9,846 nucleotides of DNA from Opitutia bacterium (GTDB taxonomy: Bacteria; Verrucomicrobiota; Verrucomicrobiia; Opitutales; JANYDI01), in NCBI GenBank assembly GCA_025363695.1, contig JANYDI010000120.1, forward strand, positions 1 to 9,846, written 5' to 3'. This document shows, piece by piece, positions 1 to 6,805 of the stretch; within the stretch, counting starts at the first letter, position 1; each line of letters begins with the position of its first letter. A program made the translations under genes and the position numbers. The notes beneath the pieces are model-generated. The model was not told where the DNA came from and did no database searches. It saw nothing but the letters and a program-made list of their open reading frames with translations.

Positions 1-106
1 CATTTTGTAAAATTGCCCATCGGAAAGGGGATCCAAGGGGAGCAAGCTCCCCTTGGCCCTTTCCCTTTCAACGCCTAAGGCGCGCGCGCCCGCAAGCGCC
101 CCTTGG
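1..106 (-). repeat. Hairpin module A downstream of sctV, cut by the window edge
   Basis: Hairpin 1 is CCAAGGGGAGC (33-43), loop AA, GCTCCCCTTGG (46-56). Positions 1-27 are one arm of hairpin 2; the other arm lies outside the window. A second, decayed hairpin 1 lies at 73-106: its sctV-proximal half (CGCAAGCGCCCCTTGG, 91-106) is intact, while the distal half is replaced by a GC-alternating run. This decayed copy starts 9 bases after the sctV stop, so two hairpin 1 units stand in tandem at this gene end. Confidence 0.83.
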
Positions 107-114
107 CCCTTTAC

Positions 115-2223
115 TCATAAACCAATACGTCCCAACGGCTGCACAATAATTTCTTCGGTGAGCTCTTGGTGGGAGAGGACAGGCAGTTCATACAATTCCG
201 CCTCAATGAGCTTGCGCAGGTAGCGGCGGATGTCCATGGCGGTGAGGAGGACGACGCGTTGTTGGGCTGAGGCGATGTCACCGACGGCTTCCTTGACTTT
301 TTGGACGAGTTGCTTGCCGATTTTTGGGCTTAGAGCCAGATAGCTTCCGGCTGAGGTTTGGCGGATGGAGCCACGGATTTGTTCTTCGACTTCGGTTTCA
401 AGCAGGTAGACGGCCAGCATGTTTTGACCACTGCTGAACTTGTAGCTCACGTAGCGCCTGAGGCTGGCGCGAATATGCTCGGTAAGCATGACGGGTTCCT
501 TTTCTTTGGCGCCCCATTCGATGAGGGTATTGAGGATGGTCCGTAAGTTGCGGATGGAGACGTCTTCTTGGATGAGGCGTTGGAAGACCTCGCAAATCTT
601 TTGTATGGGCAGGACGCGTTGGACTTCTCGGACCAGCTCAGGAAATTGCTTTTCCATGTTTTCCATGATAAACTTGGTTTCCTGAAGACCTAGGAATTCA
701 TGGGCATATTTTTTGAGGATAAACGATAAATGATACGTCAGCAACTGCGAATGTTCCATGAAGGCAATATTGGCGGCTACGAGTTGTTCTTTGTGGGTAA
801 CGGGCACCCAAAGGCTGGGGATTTTGGGCAAAAAGGCTTTTTCCTCGACAAAGGGGATGCTCATCATTTCGAGATTCTGAGCGGATTCCCGCACGAAAAC
901 GTGCTCCTTTTTCATCTGTCCTTGAGATAGGGGGACTTCTTGGAGCAGGATGCGATAGATGCCGTCCGTGACGTTTTCGTTAAATCTTAGGTGAATCCCA
1001 GGAAAGGGCACGCCCAGGTCCTGATAGAGGGCCTTGCGGACTTCTACGAGTTCGCGATTGAGTTGCGCGGGCTTGATGAGGTCCTTGACGTCATTGGCCA
1101 CATCGATCATCAAGGGGACGGTGAGGGAAAATTCATCCTTGTTGGCATTTTTTTCAGCGGCATCTTTTTGAGAGGCTGAGGCCATGGCTGGCAGAGCGGA
1201 AGGGTCATCGCTTTCCTTGGGCTGGCTTTTGCTTTTGTGCAAGGCGTAGCCAACCGAGAGGGTCAAGGCGCCAAAGAAAAAGAAAATAAGCGTCGGGAAG
1301 CCGGGTACAAGGCCAAAGGCCAACATCAGCCAGCCGCCAATGAGGAGTGCTTTGGGCTGCGAGAGCAATTGTCCTCCGATGTCTTTACCCAGGGCCTCAT
1401 TGTCGTCAGAAGCCACGCGGGTGACGATGATACCGGCGGTAATGGAAATCAGCAGCGCGGGGATTTGCGATATCAGGCCATCTCCTATGGTCAAAATAGA
1501 GTAGGTTTTGATGGCTTTCTCAATCGTAAAGCCTTTTTGCATGACGCCAATAATAATCCCGGCGACAATATTGATGGCTGTGATGATCATGCCCGCAATG
1601 GCGTCACCCTTGACGAACTTCATCGCACCGTCCATGGAGCCATACAGCTGGTTTTCCATTCCCAGCATGTTGCGTTTCTTGCGGGCTTCCTCCATGTCCA
1701 TGATGCCCGCGCGCATATCGGCATCAATGGACATTTGCTTCCCAGGCATGGCGTCCAAGGTGAAGCGAGCGGCGACTTCAGCGACGCGTTCGGAACCTTT
1801 GGTAATAACGATAAATTGAACGACCAGGATGATCAAAAAGATCACCGTCCCGACCACAAAATTACCCGCGACCACGAAGTTACCAAAGGTATTGATGATG
1901 TCCCCAGCAAAGCCATCGATGAGAATCAGCCGCGTGGTGGTGATGTTGAGGGAAAGCCGAAACAGCGTCGTAAAGAGCAGCAAACTAGGAAAGGTTGAGA
2001 AATTGAGGATGTTGGTCGTATACAAAGACATCATCAATAAAACAACCGATATGGATAAATTAAGCGTCAGTAGGGCATCGAGAACGTGCGTTGATATCGG
2101 AAATATCATCAACCCGATAATCATCACCAGCAAAAGCGCCAGCAACAAGTCGTTATACTTGTTGCTCGCCAAAACAAGCTTTTGGAAGCGAATCAAAAAA
2201 GGTTCTTTTGCTATGGCTGCCAT
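115..2223 (-). CDS. sctV: Type III secretion export gate protein SctV (LcrD/YscV/FlhA family)
   Basis: This is the large inner-membrane export-gate subunit of the injectisome. It forms a nonameric ring under the export apparatus and receives chaperones and substrates through its cytoplasmic domain. The 702-residue length is close to that of Yersinia LcrD. Residues 1-330 hold about eight hydrophobic segments. RLSLNITTTRLIL (89-101) and the FHIPEP signature region (about 141-172, with EVAARFTLDAMPGKQ) are diagnostic. The segment IGDGLISQIPALLIS (246-260) is also typical of the family. A charged linker (about 331-370) leads to the C-terminal cytoplasmic domain. It is the last gene of a five-gene minus-strand operon and starts 9 bases after sctY. 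No clear Shine-Dalgarno sequence precedes the ATG, but no other methionine fits the family N-terminus. FlhA is a paralogue, but the neighbouring Ysc-type genes make the T3SS assignment firm. Confidence 0.97.
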   Translation of the reverse strand: MAAIAKEPFLIRFQKLVLASNKYNDLLLALLLVMIIGLMIFPISTHVLDALLTLNLSISVVLLMMSLYTTNILNFSTFPSLLLFTTLFRLSLNITTTRLILIDGFAGDIINTFGNFVVAGNFVVGTVIFLIILVVQFIVITKGSERVAEVAARFTLDAMPGKQMSIDADMRAGIMDMEEARKKRNMLGMENQLYGSMDGAMKFVKGDAIAGMIITAINIVAGIIIGVMQKGFTIEKAIKTYSILTIGDGLISQIPALLISITAGIIVTRVASDDNEALGKDIGGQLLSQPKALLIGGWLMLAFGLVPGFPTLIFFFFGALTLSVGYALHKSKSQPKESDDPSALPAMASASQKDAAEKNANKDEFSLTVPLMIDVANDVKDLIKPAQLNRELVEVRKALYQDLGVPFPGIHLRFNENVTDGIYRILLQEVPLSQGQMKKEHVFVRESAQNLEMMSIPFVEEKAFLPKIPSLWVPVTHKEQLVAANIAFMEHSQLLTYHLSFILKKYAHEFLGLQETKFIMENMEKQFPELVREVQRVLPIQKICEVFQRLIQEDVSIRNLRTILNTLIEWGAKEKEPVMLTEHIRASLRRYVSYKFSSGQNMLAVYLLETEVEEQIRGSIRQTSAGSYLALSPKIGKQLVQKVKEAVGDIASAQQRVVLLTAMDIRRYLRKLIEAELYELPVLSHQELTEEIIVQPLGRIGL

Positions 2224-2232
2224 TATGGGAGT

Positions 2233-2613
2233 CTAGAGAGTAGGTTCAAACTGTTCATTGATCGAGGCCCGGGATTGCACAAGAAAGGCATTTTGGTGCT
2301 GCAAAAACAGATTCAGGCTTTCCTGAGCCTGGTCTTTTTTGCCGATTTGCCAAAGCGATTTACTCCGCAACAAGTGTGCCGTGGCCAATACGGAAGGGGT
2401 CTGCGCGTATTCCAGGCTCTTTTCAGCATCCTTGAGCGCTAGGCGTGCATTGCCCATGTTCAGGTGCGTGTAGCTGGACAGCTGCAGTACGAACAAATCT
2501 TTTGGGTAATGCTGCAGCAGGAACATCAGGCCCTCCAAGGCTTTTTCCCACTTACTAAATTTAGCAAAGCAGTAAACAAGCAGCATGAGGCATTCTTTTT
2601 GTCGTGGATTCAT
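2233..2613 (-). CDS. sctY: Type III secretion chaperone SctY (YscY-like, TPR)
   Basis: Small TPR-type T3SS chaperone, 126 aa against 114 aa for YscY. In Yersinia, YscY binds YscX and the pair docks on SctV to allow export of early and middle substrates. The N-terminal RQKECLMLL resembles RQQEFLLLN of YscY from memory. Three helix-turn-helix units (about residues 4-37, 38-71 and 75-108) have TPR spacing, with features such as WEKALEGL, ARLALKDAEKSLE and KDQAQESLN. It starts 5 bases after sctX ends and stops 9 bases before sctV, so the genes are co-transcribed. The start has only a weak GGA about 9 bases upstream. YscX and YscY are known mainly from Ysc-family injectisomes, so this pair types the system. 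The assignment rests on gene order plus alignment by eye. Confidence 0.87.
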   Translation of the reverse strand: MNPRQKECLMLLVYCFAKFSKWEKALEGLMFLLQHYPKDLFVLQLSSYTHLNMGNARLALKDAEKSLEYAQTPSVLATAHLLRSKSLWQIGKKDQAQESLNLFLQHQNAFLVQSRASINEQFEPTL

Positions 2614-2618
2614 CGTGG

Positions 2619-2975
2619 CTATCCGGTGATGATGACGTTTTTAAGCTCCAGGAGCGTATCATAGTAGTTGAGGGTTTCTTGAACGCACTTGAGGTCTGGG
2701 TGTTCTTTGGCAATGGAGGCCAAGGTGCTCGTGAACACAGGACCTCTTAGCAAGTCTTGGTCCGTTGTTGGGGGCAACAGGTTGGCGAGCAACGATTGTG
2801 ACATCCCTTCCTTCTCAAGGGCCGACAGGTGGCTGGTCAGCATGATGGCCGTTGGGCTCACCCGGGCCGTCTTACTAAAGGCTTCCGTGGCGAGCGATTC
2901 ACCCGAAACCTTCGAAGATATGCCCTTGATCGCAGGCGTGTTAAGAAAATCAGAGATACTGAGCGATTTAGCCAT
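2619..2975 (-). CDS. sctX: Type III secretion protein SctX (YscX-like)
   Basis: Predicted partner and substrate of SctY: in Yersinia, YscX is an early secreted protein needed for needle assembly and is held by YscY. The product is 118 aa against 122 aa for YscX. The N-terminal half is rich in Ser, Thr and Ala and probably disordered, as expected for a T3SS export signal. The C-terminal half is helical, and its end (CVQETLNYYDTLLELKNVI) resembles the YscY-binding tail of YscX in layout. It lies between sycN (6-base gap) and sctY (5-base gap), exactly where yscX sits in Yersinia. Sequence similarity alone is weak, so the call depends largely on position and size. Confidence 0.78.
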   Translation of the reverse strand: MAKSLSISDFLNTPAIKGISSKVSGESLATEAFSKTARVSPTAIMLTSHLSALEKEGMSQSLLANLLPPTTDQDLLRGPVFTSTLASIAKEHPDLKCVQETLNYYDTLLELKNVIITG

Positions 2976-2981
2976 AGAGGG

Positions 2982-3344
2982 TTATTTTTTGGTTTTTTCA
3001 AAAAAATTTAATAAAACATCGGTCGTACGTTCTAAGTCAGGCTGCGTCAGCGTTGAAGCCGTCAGGAGCGAGCCCGCCGTAAGGTGGTCGTTGGGGTCCA
3101 GCCCGACATGAATCGCAATGGGCCAGCGCGCCTGCGGATCACACAAGCGCAGGGCTTTTTTGTAAGCTTCCAAGCCTTCCAGCGGAACAGCGCCCTGGAC
3201 CCAAACCAACAGGGTGTCCTCGTTGAGCTCCATGAACAGCCAGTCTTCACCGATTTGTAAGCCCGCAACCCCTTCCACGAGCGCCAATCCCGTAATGCCC
3301 ATGGCACGACCAAAGGCATCAATGACAGCTTCTTCATTCCTCAT
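2982..3344 (-). CDS. sycN: SycN-like type III secretion chaperone (CesT/class I fold)
   Basis: Predicted class I T3SS chaperone of the SycN type. In Yersinia, SycN pairs with YscB to chaperone the gatekeeper YopN. From the ATG at 3344 the product is 120 aa (Yersinia SycN 123 aa). Its opening MRNEEAVIDAFGRAMGI aligns well with the first helix of SycN. The following strand-rich stretch (GLQIGEDWLFMELNEDTLLVWVQGAVP) and terminal helix fit the CesT fold. An in-frame ATG at 3353 would add three residues, but GGGAGG touches that ATG and sits 9 bases upstream of 3344, favouring the latter. The 5' end overlaps the end of tyeA, suggesting translational coupling. Sequence identity to SycN is low; gene order is the main support. 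Confidence 0.77.
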   Translation of the reverse strand: MRNEEAVIDAFGRAMGITGLALVEGVAGLQIGEDWLFMELNEDTLLVWVQGAVPLEGLEAYKKALRLCDPQARWPIAIHVGLDPNDHLTAGSLLTASTLTQPDLERTTDVLLNFFEKTKK

Positions 3345-3603
3345 ACGCGGCATCCTCCCGGGCTGCTAAAGTGTCTTTGGCTTCCTGGATGGCATCCCTA
3401 AGCCCTTGGCGAATTTCATCACTCGGGTAGGTGGACAGCGGCAACAAACGTACGATTTCGCCAATGCCATTCAAAAAGTAAAACGATAAATCGAAGTGTT
3501 TTTGCGGGATCTGGCTGCCCAAAAACGTATCCAAGAGCTTCAAGACCCTCTGCCCGTCCATCCAGCGCTCCTGCGTCAAGGGAATGAGTTCTCGCATGAG
3601 CAT
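3334..3603 (-). CDS. tyeA: TyeA-like type III secretion gatekeeper subunit
   Basis: In Yersinia, TyeA binds the C-terminus of YopN and together they plug the secretion channel until host contact. From the ATG at 3603 the product is 89 aa (Yersinia TyeA 92 aa). The core FYFLNGIGEIVRLLPLSTYPSDEIRQGL matches the TyeA pattern FYQDL..MFRLFPLGVFSDEEQRQ from memory, and the N-terminal ERW matches its KRW. The ATG at 3639 gives 101 aa but has no ribosome binding site. The ATG at 3603 has GAAAGGA (3611-3617) 7 bases upstream and gives the family length, so it is preferred. It is the first gene of the operon and overlaps sycN. The usual upstream partner yopN/sctW is absent; only repeats lie upstream. 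In some systems TyeA is fused to the gatekeeper; here it is separate. Confidence 0.86.
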   Translation of the reverse strand: MLMRELIPLTQERWMDGQRVLKLLDTFLGSQIPQKHFDLSFYFLNGIGEIVRLLPLSTYPSDEIRQGLRDAIQEAKDTLAAREDAAYEE

Positions 3604-3667
3604 GAGTGTGTCCTTTCTGAATTCCGGATCCTTAAGCATAGTGATTTTATTGTTATTATTTTTTAAT

Positions 3668-3694
3668 ATTATAAATAACGATTCATGAATTCAA
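3668..3694 (-). promoter_or_regulatory. Putative promoter of the tyeA-sctV operon
   Basis: On the minus strand a perfect TATAAT (3673-3668) is preceded by TTGAAT (3694-3689) with a 15-base spacer, slightly short for a sigma70-type promoter. Transcription would begin near 3661 and give a leader of roughly 58 bases to the ATG at 3603. It is the only good -10 between the repeats and the operon. Confidence 0.5.
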
Positions 3695-3720
3695 GGTTAT
3701 TGTTAGATAAGGTTATTGTT
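3693..3720. repeat. Direct repeat AAGGTTATTGTT x2 upstream of the tyeA promoter
   Basis: Two exact 12-base copies at 3693-3704 and 3709-3720, with 16-base periodicity. They begin at the -35 element of the putative tyeA promoter and extend upstream. This is where a class I/II activator would bind. An operator role is inference, noting that Ysc systems are commonly controlled by AraC-type activators that use tandem sites. Confidence 0.45.
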
Positions 3721-3858
3721 GGGTAAAGAAAAGGGCCAAGGGGCGCTTGCGCCCCTTGGATCCCCTACAGGTAGCGATTTTATAAAATGCTGGCGCATTT
3801 TAGTAAAATCGCTACCTGGGAGGGCATACAAGGCACCCCCACAGATCGCGAAGCGATC
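3721..3858 (+). repeat. Composite hairpin module B (three hairpins, plus orientation)
   Basis: Hairpin 1 is CCAAGGGGCGC (3736-3746), loop TT, GCGCCCCTTGG (3749-3759), a perfect 11-bp stem. Hairpin 2 spans 3768-3818: arms 3768-3782 and 3804-3818 pair perfectly, then 3783-3790 pairs with 3795-3802 around loop TGGC, with one bulged G. Hairpin 3 is GATCGC-GAA-GCGATC (3844-3858), preceded by CCCCCACA. Homologous modules occur at the window start and near 4130, 6806, 7092 and 9585. This copy does not follow a gene end; it sits upstream of tyeA. Confidence 0.9.
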
Positions 3859-3885
3859 GAATCTAGGTAATGTAACTATCTATTA

Positions 3886-4111
3886 AAACCACACTTTGAT
3901 CGCCCTGAAGGGGCGAAGGATGATAGCCCAGGGCGACTCTTGGGTTTGGGATGAAAAACAAACCGGAGCCCTGTAAGGGCGGCACTCAAAAATTCCAGAA
4001 AGTATGAGTGTCGCCCCTGTAGGGCTCAAAATCTTTTTTCTGCCGCAAACCCAGGGCTAAAGCCCTGGGCTGACAAGCATTCGCCCCTTCAGGGCTCTCA
4101 TTTTGTGGTTT
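3886..4111. repeat. 226-bp imperfect palindromic core (type 1)
   Basis: Three nested pairs of arms: outer 3886-3917 with 4080-4111 (both run from AAACCACA to CCCTGAAGGGGCGAA when read inward); middle 3924-3947 with 4047-4071; inner 3966-3988 with 4005-4027 around a 16-base loop. The inner 23-base arms differ at four positions, three of which would be G-U wobbles in a plus-strand RNA. The middle right arm holds its own perfect hairpin CCCAGGGCT-AA-AGCCCTGGG (4050-4069). No coding signal is seen. It is flanked by modules B and C in inverted orientation. Confidence 0.88.
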
Positions 4112-4130
4112 GAATGAAATAGCTAGGATT

Positions 4131-4265
4131 CTTTAAATGCGATCGCGAAGCGATCTGTGGGGGGCTTAGTATATGCTTCCCGATGACGATTTATTAAAAT
4201 ATGTAATATTTTAATAAATCGTCATCGGAAAGGGGATCCTAAGGGGCGCAAGCGCCCCTTAGCCC
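4131..4265 (-). repeat. Composite hairpin module C (three hairpins, minus orientation)
   Basis: Inverted counterpart of module B. Hairpin 3 is GATCGC-GAA-GCGATC at 4141-4155. Hairpin 2 is a perfect 23-bp stem, 4180-4202 with 4206-4228, loop GTA. Hairpin 1 is CTAAGGGGCGC (4239-4249), loop AA, GCGCCCCTTAG (4252-4262). Compared with B, CC/GG in hairpin 1 has become CT/AG on both arms, and hairpin 2 has GATGAC/GTCATC in place of GGTAGC/GCTACC. These paired changes keep the stems intact. Confidence 0.9.
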
Positions 4266-4327
4266 TGTACTTTAAACACCTACGAAGGCGGCTTGACAAT
4301 CTCCTCCCTCTCGCCAACAATGGCGTC

Positions 4328-4615
4328 ATGTTGATTGCTTCCGGACCCGGCAATGATTTCATCGAAATCATCGGATTTATTGCTGCTTTTTGCACAACGG
4401 TTTCCTTTGTGCCTCAGATATGGCATCTTTACAAGACGCGCAAGGCAGACGATATCTCTTTGGGGATGTACGCTTTGTTTTGCGTGGGGGTTTTGCTGTG
4501 GCTGATTTATGGAGTTATCATTCGCTCGCCTTCCTTGATGGTGGCCAATGGGCTAACGTTTTTTTTCGCACTGTGCATCTTGGTGATGAAGCTGCTGTGG
4601 AGGGGCGGTGCATGA
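4328..4615 (+). CDS. SemiSWEET family sugar transporter (MtN3/PQ-loop)
   Basis: Small inner-membrane sugar facilitator; SemiSWEETs are half-size relatives of eukaryotic SWEETs and act as dimers of three-helix bundles. The 95-residue length is normal. Three hydrophobic helices lie at about residues 11-33, 44-64 and 70-90. The PQ motif is at 29-30 in SFVPQIWHLYKT, followed by ADDISL before helix 2 and a conserved Asn at 74, all typical of the family. The substrate cannot be told from sequence. No Shine-Dalgarno precedes the ATG. A perfect TTGACA lies at 4293-4298, but its matching -10 is poor and would leave almost no leader. The stop overlaps the next gene's ATG, so the two are probably co-transcribed. 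Confidence 0.93.
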   Translation: MLIASGPGNDFIEIIGFIAAFCTTVSFVPQIWHLYKTRKADDISLGMYALFCVGVLLWLIYGVIIRSPSLMVANGLTFFFALCILVMKLLWRGGA

Positions 4616-5310
4616 CGGCGCACATTACGGCGCTCCTTAAAGCCGCTGCTACGATGAGCCCGCAAAGGGCTACGGCATTTTTTAAGACCGGGCCTGGGGA
4701 TTATGCTCAGCACGATAAATTTATGGGGGTCCCTGTGCCTTGCTTGCGTAAGGTCGCAAAGCAATTTAAAGAGTTAAGCTTAGATTGGTTAGATGCGCTG
4801 CTGGGTTCAGCGTTTAACGAAGAGCGTCTTTTGGCGCTGCTTATTTTGGTCCAGCATTACCAGGCTGCAGACCTAGCGGGCAAAGCTGCGTACTATCGCT
4901 TTTACCTGGACCATCTGGCCGGCGTCAATAACTGGAACTTGGTCGATGCTTCTGCGCATCGCATCGTGGGTGCCCATTTAAGAAATCAAGACAAGGCGCC
5001 TTTGTTTACCTTGGCCCAATCGGCAAACCTTTGGGAGCGCCGGATCGCCATCGTGGCCACGTGGGCGGATATCCGAGCGGGTGAGCTGGACATTACGTTT
5101 AGCATTTCAGAGCTGCTCCTGAAGGACCCTCACGACCTCATCCACAAGGCGACAGGCTGGATGCTGCGTGAAGCCGGAAAACGCAACCCCTTGCAGCTCA
5201 TTGCCTTTTTGGAGGCCCATGCCGGCAGTATGCCCAGGGTGATGCTGCGTTACGCCCTTGAACGGCTCCCTCAGGATACGCGCAAGCGGTATCTTGGGAG
5301 ACCCCATTAG
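4612..5310 (+). CDS. DNA alkylation repair protein, AlkD-like HEAT-repeat glycosylase
   Basis: Predicted DNA glycosylase of the AlkD family, which removes bulky or positively charged alkylated bases such as 3- and 7-methylpurines using a HEAT-repeat scaffold without base flipping. The product is 232 aa, the usual length. Residues recalled as functional in Bacillus cereus AlkD appear conserved: W108 and D112 in NNWNLVDA (W-x3-D), an Arg at 143-144 in LWERRIAI, and W183 in TGWMLREAGKRNP. The C-terminal MPRVMLRYALERL is also typical. The reading frame stays open upstream, but the ATG at 4612 has GGAGG (4599-4603) 8 bases before it and gives the family N-terminus. It overlaps the SemiSWEET stop by ATGA, implying translational coupling. 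Confidence 0.93.
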   Translation: MTAHITALLKAAATMSPQRATAFFKTGPGDYAQHDKFMGVPVPCLRKVAKQFKELSLDWLDALLGSAFNEERLLALLILVQHYQAADLAGKAAYYRFYLDHLAGVNNWNLVDASAHRIVGAHLRNQDKAPLFTLAQSANLWERRIAIVATWADIRAGELDITFSISELLLKDPHDLIHKATGWMLREAGKRNPLQLIAFLEAHAGSMPRVMLRYALERLPQDTRKRYLGRPH

Positions 5311-5322
5311 AAAGTCTAAGTT

Positions 5323-5408
5323 CGGACATAATGACCCCCTAAAAAAATCCAATAACGGACATAATGACCCCCTGAAAATGTCTTGACTGAGACAATAACA
5401 CCCCCTTA
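5323..5408 (+). repeat. Direct repeats CGGACATAATGACCCCCT upstream of the ATPase gene
   Basis: Two exact 18-base copies at 5323-5340 and 5356-5373, with a degenerate third copy at 5391-5408 (GACAATAACACCCCCTTA). The spacing (33, then 35 bases) is near-regular. The motif ATTATGGACGG at the ATPase start resembles an inverted, partial copy. Clustered short repeats of this kind occur at insertion-sequence ends, including the IS21 family, but no transposase lies here, so an IS remnant or an operator array are both possible. Confidence 0.7.
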
Positions 5409-5410
5409 TT

Positions 5411-6805
5411 ATGGACGGATTGATGAGAAATGCCCTACATATCGAGCGTTCTGAAGTCCATTTACTCCTGGGTTGGCTGAACAAAGACGGACGCAAGCCG
5501 CTCATCATTCGAGGAGCCAGACAGGTTGGGAAGTCCAGCTTGGTACGTGATCTTGCGAAACTGAGCCAGCGTTCCTGCCTAGAGCTTAATTTTGAGCGCT
5601 ATCCTGAGCATGCTGAGTTTTTCAAAAGCAAGGATCCTAAAAAAATCCTGAGCCACCTGAGTCTTCATTTTAAGCAAGCCATTGATCCCAAAATGGCGAT
5701 TTTATTTTTGGATGAAATCCAAGCCATGCCCAAGGTTATAGAGGTCCTGCGCTACTTTTATGAGGAATGCCCTGAGTTGCCGCTTATTGCCGCAGGATCT
5801 TTGCTGGAGTTTACCCTCGCGGAGCCAGAATTTTCAGTCCCCTTGGGCCGTATTGAGTATTTTCATTTAGGCCCCATTGGCTTTGAGGACTTCCTGATCG
5901 CGATGGGGGAAGCTGACTTGGTTTCATGGATGCGCTCGTTTCATCGGCATGAACCTATCCCGCTTCCCCTGCATGAGCGTTGCCTAGAAGCCGTTAAGTT
6001 ATTTTGGCTCATAGGGGCCATGCCAGAAGTCGTTGCCAGCTACGCAACACAGCGCAGCTTTGAAGAAGCCGATACGATCAAGCAAAGTCTCCTGCAAGGC
6101 TACCAAGAAGATTTTTATAAATACGGACGTATCAAAGCTATGCCGCTACTCAGGCGTGTATTTCAGACCTTTCCCAACCTAATAGGTCAAAAAATCAAGT
6201 ATACGCACCTAGATTCTGAAAGTAAATCTGCCCAGGTGAAAGCAGCCCTTGAGTGCCTGACGCTGGCCAGAGTCATATACCTGGTTTACCACAGCGCCGC
6301 TAATGGCTTGCCGTTGAGGGCCCAAATCGACACCAAAACCTTTAAGGGGCTTTTTTTGGACATTGGCCTGCTGTGTACCAGTCTAGGGCTGACCCAGCGC
6401 TTCCTCCTCCACGCTCCGGATTGGTCCTGGATCAACCGCGGCAGCCTTGCAGAACAATTTATCGGCCAGGCTTTGCTCCGCAGCCCTCATCAAAAACCAG
6501 AACTCTACTACTGGGTGCGTGAGCACACTCAGGCCTCGGCTGAAGTGGACTACCTATGGCAGTACGAAACCCATATTGTCCCTATAGAAATAAAAGCTGG
6601 GAAAACCGGACGGCTGAAGTCCTTACATTACTTTCTTCAGGAAAAACACGGCGTTTATGGTATAAGATTTAACGCTGATATGCCTAGCCTTCTTGATGGA
6701 ATAATTAACCTTCCCGATTATCCAGCGCGTCCCTATCAACTTCTTTCGCTCCCCTTCTACCTGGTAGAACAAATGCCCAGGCTTTTTTTAGAGAATTTAG
6801 GCTAA
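5411..6805 (+). CDS. AAA+ ATPase with DUF4143 C-terminal domain
   Basis: Predicted P-loop ATPase of the common but poorly understood ATPase/DUF4143 family; cellular role unknown. Walker A is GARQVGKS at residues 35-42. Walker B is ILFLDEIQ at about 97-104. The family-typical AAGSLLEF (127-134) and PLGRIEYFHLGPIGFEDFL follow. The C-terminal part carries the DUF4143 region and a PD-(D/E)xK-like signature: E378/D380 in SAEVDYLW and E393-I-K395 in IEIKAG, so a nuclease-like fold is possible but activity is unproven. At 464 aa the gene looks intact. No Shine-Dalgarno precedes the ATG at 5411; an in-frame ATG at 5423 has GGACGG nearby and could be the true start. Upstream direct repeats reach the start codon. 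Hairpin module D follows 12 bases after the stop. Confidence 0.9.
   Translation: MDGLMRNALHIERSEVHLLLGWLNKDGRKPLIIRGARQVGKSSLVRDLAKLSQRSCLELNFERYPEHAEFFKSKDPKKILSHLSLHFKQAIDPKMAILFLDEIQAMPKVIEVLRYFYEECPELPLIAAGSLLEFTLAEPEFSVPLGRIEYFHLGPIGFEDFLIAMGEADLVSWMRSFHRHEPIPLPLHERCLEAVKLFWLIGAMPEVVASYATQRSFEEADTIKQSLLQGYQEDFYKYGRIKAMPLLRRVFQTFPNLIGQKIKYTHLDSESKSAQVKAALECLTLARVIYLVYHSAANGLPLRAQIDTKTFKGLFLDIGLLCTSLGLTQRFLLHAPDWSWINRGSLAEQFIGQALLRSPHQKPELYYWVREHTQASAEVDYLWQYETHIVPIEIKAGKTGRLKSLHYFLQEKHGVYGIRFNADMPSLLDGIINLPDYPARPYQLLSLPFYLVEQMPRLFLENLG

Noticed and set aside
33..56. Intrinsic (rho-independent) terminator after sctV
   Set aside because: The stem is strong but no T-run follows in the direction of transcription. 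The same applies to the other hairpin 1 copies, so they are described as repeats rather than terminators.
1237..1998. 253-codon plus-strand frame
   Set aside because: Lies entirely antisense to the conserved part of sctV; its composition is that of a shadow frame with no recognisable domain.
4293..4321. Promoter for the SemiSWEET gene from TTGACA at 4293
   Set aside because: The -35 is perfect, but the base group 17 bases on (AACAAT) is a poor -10 and would start transcription at the ATG itself. Too weak to list.
5323..5408. Possible CRISPR array
   Set aside because: Only two exact units of 18 bases with 15-base spacing. Too short and too few, and no cas genes nearby.
5107..5508. Minus-strand frame with a repeated GSLCP peptide
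   Set aside because: The repetition comes from the 18-base DNA repeats at 5323-5373, and the frame overlaps the AlkD-like and ATPase genes.
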